Source: Stenotrophomonas maltophilia (lineage in GTDB: Bacteria > Pseudomonadota > Gammaproteobacteria > Xanthomonadales > Xanthomonadaceae). Taken from it: a stretch of DNA of 27,310 nt. The notes below the pieces were generated by a model. That model did not search any database. It saw only the letters and a program-made list of their open reading frames with translations, and was not told the origin of the DNA. Positions 24,571 to 27,310 of this stretch are shown here, one piece after another (within the stretch, counting starts at the first letter, position 1; each line of letters opens with the position of its first letter). Location of the stretch: contig DJBL01000074.1 in assembly GCA_002435595.1 (NCBI GenBank), positions 1 through 27,310 on the forward strand. Direction: 5' to 3'. A program made the translations under genes and the position numbers.

Positions 24571-24844
24571 CGTCGGTCTCCACCGGCACCGGGCGGCAAT
24601 GCCCGCAGGCTCACGTTGCCGTTGCACCGCCCGCGCGGCAAGCGGGATGCGACGAACGCCGATCTCGGCCGACGAAACCGGGAATACGCCGATGAGTGAC
24701 CGCCGCGGCGGTGAGGCCGGGCGTTGCCCGGCTGAACCGCAGGATCGCCGGCTGCAGGAGCAGCCCACCAACGGTCGGCTCTACCCCGTTACGGGGCCGG
24801 GGCCAAGCGCCGGTAGCACACGACCGTTGGTCGTGTGCCCCAGG
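24571..24844. other. Intergenic region with GTT-loop palindromes, downstream of dnaB
   Basis: No gene is seen. Three hairpins share a GTT (or complementary AAC) loop: CCGGGC-GTT-GCCCGG (24717-24731), an AGCCCACC-AAC-GGTCGGCT element (24762-24780) and the perfect GCACACGACC-GTT-GGTCGTGTGC (24816-24838). The last two form an inverted REP pair. Confidence 0.55.
24762..24840. repeat. Inverted pair of SMAG/REP-type elements next to the dnaB stop codon
   Basis: The left element (24762-24785, ending CTCTACC) and the right element (24811-24840, starting CGGTAGCACACGACCG) face each other with GTAG heads inwards. The right stem is a perfect 10 bp with a GTT loop. It ends 5 bp from the dnaB stop, so its transcript hairpin lies at the dnaB mRNA 3' end and may protect or terminate it. 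Confidence 0.75.
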
Positions 24845-26269
24845 TCATTCGAACGAACCCACCGAATCGTGCGACAGGTTGTCGAAGCGGGTGTACTCAC
24901 CGAAGAACTTGAGCTTGCACGAGCCGGTCGGGCCGCCTCGGTGCTTGCCGATGATGATCTCGGCCAAGCCCTTGTCCGGGGAATTTTCCTTGTTGTAGTA
25001 ATCGTCGCGGTAAATGAAGACGATCATGTCCGCGTCCTGCTCGATAGCGCCGGATTCGCGAAGGTCGGCCATCACCGGGCGCTTGTCGGTACGCGTTTCC
25101 AGCGAGCGGTTGAGCTGGGACAGCGCGATCACCGGCACGTTGAGTTCCTTGGCCAGGCCCTTCAACGAACGCGAGATTTCCGAGATTTCGGTCGCGCGGT
25201 TTTCGCTGTTGCCCGGCACGCTCATCAGCTGCAGGTAGTCGATCACGATCAGGCCCAGGTCGTGCTCGCGCTTGAGGCGGCGGCACTTGGAGCGCAGGAT
25301 CTCCGGCGACACGCCCGGCGTGTCGTCGATGAAGATCTTGGTTTCCTTGAGCATCCGGATCGCGCCGGTGACCCGGCTCCAGTCTTCGTCTTCCAGCTGA
25401 CCGGTACGCAGGCGCTGGGCGTTGATACGGCCGTTGGAGGAAATCAGGCGCATCGCCAGCTGCGAGGCCGACATTTCCATCGAGAATACCGCCACGCCCT
25501 TCTTGGACTTGATCGCCGCGTACTCGGCGATGTTCAGCGCGAAGGTGGTCTTGCCCATCGCCGGGCGCGCGGCCAGGATGATCAGGTCGGTGGGCTGCAG
25601 GCCGGAGGTCATCGCGTCGAAATCGGCGTAGCCGGTCGGCAGGCCGGTGATGTTGCCGCCGTTCTCGAAGCGGTTGCGCAGTTCTTCGAAGGCGTCCTTC
25701 AGCGCGCCGGGCATCGCCACGAAATCGGTACGGCCACGTGCGCCCTGCTCGGCGATCGCGAACACCGACTTTTCCGCCGCCGACAACAGCTCGCTGCTCT
25801 CGCGGCCTTCGGGCTGGAAACCGTCATTGACGATGTCGGTACCCACCTGGATCAGCTGGCGCAGTACCGCCTTGTCGCGCACGATCTCGGCATAGGCGGC
25901 GATGTTGGCTGCCGACGGCGTGGTGCTGGCCAGTTCGATCAGGTACGCGCCATCGCCGACCAGCTCCATCCTGCCCTGCGATTCGAACCACTCGCCCAGG
26001 GTCACCGCATCGAACGGACGATCGCGCTCGGAGAGCTCGCGGATCGCGCGGTAGATCATCTGGTGGTCGCGACGGTAGAAGTCGGTCTCGGTCAACTGGT
26101 CGTTGACCCGGTCGTAACTCTCCGGGGCCAGCATCAGGCCGCCCAGCACCGCCTGCTCGGCCTCGATCGAATGTGGCGGCACGCGCAGCTGATCGATCCG
26201 CGATTCGTCGCGGTCGAAACGGTCACCGCGGTCTTTGCGGTCGGAGCGGAAGCCAGAGCGGGCGGACAT
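24845..26269 (-). CDS. dnaB: Replicative DNA helicase
   Basis: A 474-residue hexameric 5'-3' helicase that unwinds DNA at the replication fork and recruits primase. The N-terminal domain (~30-130) starts VPPHSIEAEQAVLGGLML. A linker helix follows (~155-185). The RecA-like domain contains Walker A ARPAMGKT (234-241), GVAVFSMEMSASQLAMR (motif H1a region), Walker B IVIDYLQLM with Asp344, SRSLKGLAKELNVPVIALSQ and the arginine-finger region ending DYYNKENSPDKGLAEIIIGK. No intein is present. The first ~25 residues are a charged Arg/Asp-rich extension. AGGAAG precedes the start. A consensus DnaA box lies 77 bp upstream. Confidence 0.97.
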   Translation of the reverse strand: MSARSGFRSDRKDRGDRFDRDESRIDQLRVPPHSIEAEQAVLGGLMLAPESYDRVNDQLTETDFYRRDHQMIYRAIRELSERDRPFDAVTLGEWFESQGRMELVGDGAYLIELASTTPSAANIAAYAEIVRDKAVLRQLIQVGTDIVNDGFQPEGRESSELLSAAEKSVFAIAEQGARGRTDFVAMPGALKDAFEELRNRFENGGNITGLPTGYADFDAMTSGLQPTDLIILAARPAMGKTTFALNIAEYAAIKSKKGVAVFSMEMSASQLAMRLISSNGRINAQRLRTGQLEDEDWSRVTGAIRMLKETKIFIDDTPGVSPEILRSKCRRLKREHDLGLIVIDYLQLMSVPGNSENRATEISEISRSLKGLAKELNVPVIALSQLNRSLETRTDKRPVMADLRESGAIEQDADMIVFIYRDDYYNKENSPDKGLAEIIIGKHRGGPTGSCKLKFFGEYTRFDNLSHDSVGSFE

Positions 26270-26345
26270 GTCGGGGCGTACTTCCTGCAGTGCGGAGCAT
26301 GGGGCATGGTAGGCACGGAGCGACCGCCACAGCCATGCACAACCC

Positions 26346-26354
26346 TGTGGATAA
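26346..26354 (-). promoter_or_regulatory. Consensus DnaA box upstream of dnaB
   Basis: TGTGGATAA on the plus strand, i.e. TTATCCACA on the dnaB strand, is a perfect match to the strong DnaA-binding consensus. GGTGGATGA, a weaker two-mismatch relative, follows at 26357-26365. A possible -10, TATACC on the minus strand (26377-26372), is next to it, so bound DnaA would sit at the promoter. Direct regulation is inferred. Confidence 0.55.
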
Positions 26355-26425
26355 GCGGTGGATGAGCTGGGTATACCGGCAGTTTGCCGACAGCATCGGC
26401 CGCAGCCTTCGCATCACGTGCGACA

Positions 26426-26442
26426 GGCGCCGTTGCGGCGCC
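26426..26442 (-). terminator. Hairpin downstream of the FMN reductase gene
   Basis: GGCGCC-GTTGC-GGCGCC forms a 6-bp GC stem 34 bp beyond the reductase stop. No T-run follows on the minus strand, so termination here is uncertain. Confidence 0.35.
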
Positions 26443-26475
26443 CGTCGTACCGCCATTATCGCAGAACCCTCCGAC

Positions 26476-27036
26476 TCAATGCTGACCGTCGTGGGTGGCG
26501 ATCCAGGCCAGGAACGTGTCCACGAAACCCTGCAGGAACTTCTGGGTCCCCTCGTTGCTGATGCGGCCGGCCGGGTCGATCAGGTCGTCCTTGAAGTGCA
26601 GGAACACCTCCGGCTGGCCGAGGACGGGCATGTCCAGGTAGGCCAGCACGTTGCGCAGGTGCTGCTGGGCCAGCGCCGTGCCGATCACCCCGATCGAGGC
26701 CCCCGCCACGGCCGCCGGCTTGCCGGCAAAAGCGCTGTCGCCGTAAGGGCGCGAGCCCAGGTCGATGGCGTTCTTGAGCACCCCGGGGATCGAGCGGTTG
26801 TACTCGGGGGTGACAAACAGCACCGCGTCGGCGTCACGGATCTGCTGCTTCAGGCGCACGCCCTGGGCCGGGTAGCTGGTGTCCAGATCCTGGTTGTAGA
26901 GCGGCAGGTCGCCGATCTCCACGTACTCGAAGCGCGCCCGGCCTGTGGCCAGCTGCTCCAGCGCCAGCGCCAGCGCCTTGTTGTGCGACCCCTTGCGCAG
27001 GCTGCCCACCAGTACCGCGATCTTCACTTCGGCCAT
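26476..27036 (-). CDS. NADPH-dependent FMN reductase (ChrR/YieF-like quinone or chromate reductase)
   Basis: A 186-residue flavodoxin-like enzyme. The FMN phosphate loop is GSLRKGSHN (11-19). The isoalloxazine-binding loop is PEYNRSIPGVLKNAIDLGSR (77-96). The third region has ASIGVIGTALAQQHLRNVLA (113-132), all in the positions expected for the NADPH-dependent FMN reductase family. Members such as E. coli YieF/ChrR reduce quinones, chromate or azo dyes and act in oxidative defence; the natural substrate here is not determined. The start at 27036 (MAEVKIAVLV) is preceded by GGAGA, and an upstream in-frame extension would translate the 9-bp minisatellite, so it is rejected. Length is typical. 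Confidence 0.92.
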   Translation of the reverse strand: MAEVKIAVLVGSLRKGSHNKALALALEQLATGRARFEYVEIGDLPLYNQDLDTSYPAQGVRLKQQIRDADAVLFVTPEYNRSIPGVLKNAIDLGSRPYGDSAFAGKPAAVAGASIGVIGTALAQQHLRNVLAYLDMPVLGQPEVFLHFKDDLIDPAGRISNEGTQKFLQGFVDTFLAWIATHDGQH

Positions 27037-27157
27037 GGGATGTCTCCATTGGGGAAAGCCCCAGCCTAGGTGGGGCGACCTTTGGCATCGGTGAAGGTGG
27101 TTCAGGCAGCGCAGGGGGCTCTGGGGCGGCGTGGCTGGGGTTTGATCCGCGGCGATC

Positions 27158-27209
27158 CGGCGCTGTCGGCGCTGTCGGCGCTGTCGGCGCTGTCGGCGCT
27201 GTCGGCGCT
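27158..27209. repeat. 9-bp minisatellite, about 5.8 copies
   Basis: CGGCGCTGT is repeated five times perfectly (27158-27202), followed by CGGCGCT. It lies ~120 bp upstream of the FMN reductase start on that gene's promoter side. Confidence 0.95.
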
Positions 27210-27210
27210 T

Positions 27211-27273
27211 CATCCACGCATGGCGTGGATCTACGGGGCGTTGTTGCGGTGTCATCCATGGGTGGCGTGGATG
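27211..27273. repeat. Two REP-like palindromes of the GTAGATCCACGCC type
   Basis: The first, ATCCACGC-ATG-GCGTGGAT (27212-27230), followed by CTAC, is perfect over 8 bp. The second, CATCCATGGGTGGCGTGGATG (27253-27273 region), is imperfect. Both are in the same orientation, about 41 bp apart. The same arm sequence occurs truncated at 8497-8510. Confidence 0.75.
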
Positions 27274-27310
27274 TTCGGCCGGGGTTGTTCGGGTTTTATC
27301 CGCGCGGGGC

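Noticed and set aside
26834..27259. Upstream extension of the FMN reductase through the minisatellite
   Set aside because: It would add an RRQ-repeat segment translated from the 9-bp repeat; the family start at 27036 has its own ribosome binding site.

Overview
The window reads as a chromosomal segment of a high-GC gammaproteobacterium of the Xanthomonadaceae, most likely Stenotrophomonas. The protein set and gene orders (ugd-slyX, a YtrA-type GntR/ABC operon, sucA-sucB-lpdA, dnaB beside a small membrane protein) fit this family. Several intergenic GTAG-headed palindromes match the SMAG/REP elements known from Stenotrophomonas. There is no tRNA, rRNA, CRISPR array, prophage or complete insertion sequence. 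The genus call is from memory of these families, not from a search.

Layout. (1) 1-3434, minus strand: periplasmic glutathione peroxidase, a periplasmic FKBP-type prolyl isomerase with a duplicated N-terminal domain, UDP-glucose 6-dehydrogenase, slyX and the start of a DUF2058/YaiL-like gene. (2) 3833-8487, plus strand: a promoter with a dyad at its -10, a small secreted protein, a YtrA-type GntR regulator, an ABC ATPase and permease, a GSGD-repeat (DUF4097-like) periplasmic protein and two related lipoproteins. This looks like one self-regulated envelope operon, with a hairpin before the last gene. (3) 8627-13146: fumC (minus), a CNNM/CBS/CorC membrane protein and purB (plus). (4) 13147-14480: a 1.3-kb gene-free tandem array of alternating 210-bp and 164-bp blocks. 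(5) 14707-17042: roxA, the ribosomal protein L16 oxygenase, with an acidic tail, coupled to a GNAT acetyltransferase with an extra C-terminal domain. (6) 17130-22930: sucA, sucB and lpdA, the full 2-oxoglutarate dehydrogenase complex. (7) 22964-27310: a DUF1963 protein, two small membrane/secreted proteins, dnaB with a consensus DnaA box upstream, and an FMN-dependent reductase, all on the minus strand and interspersed with REP-like palindromes; a 9-bp minisatellite lies upstream of the reductase.

Functionally this is mostly core metabolism (TCA cycle, purine synthesis, replication, sugar nucleotides) with envelope functions. The least explained parts are the tandem array downstream of purB, where each 210-bp block has inverted ends and a terminator-like hairpin, and the YtrA-ABC-GSGD-lipoprotein operon, whose signal and substrate cannot be read from sequence.
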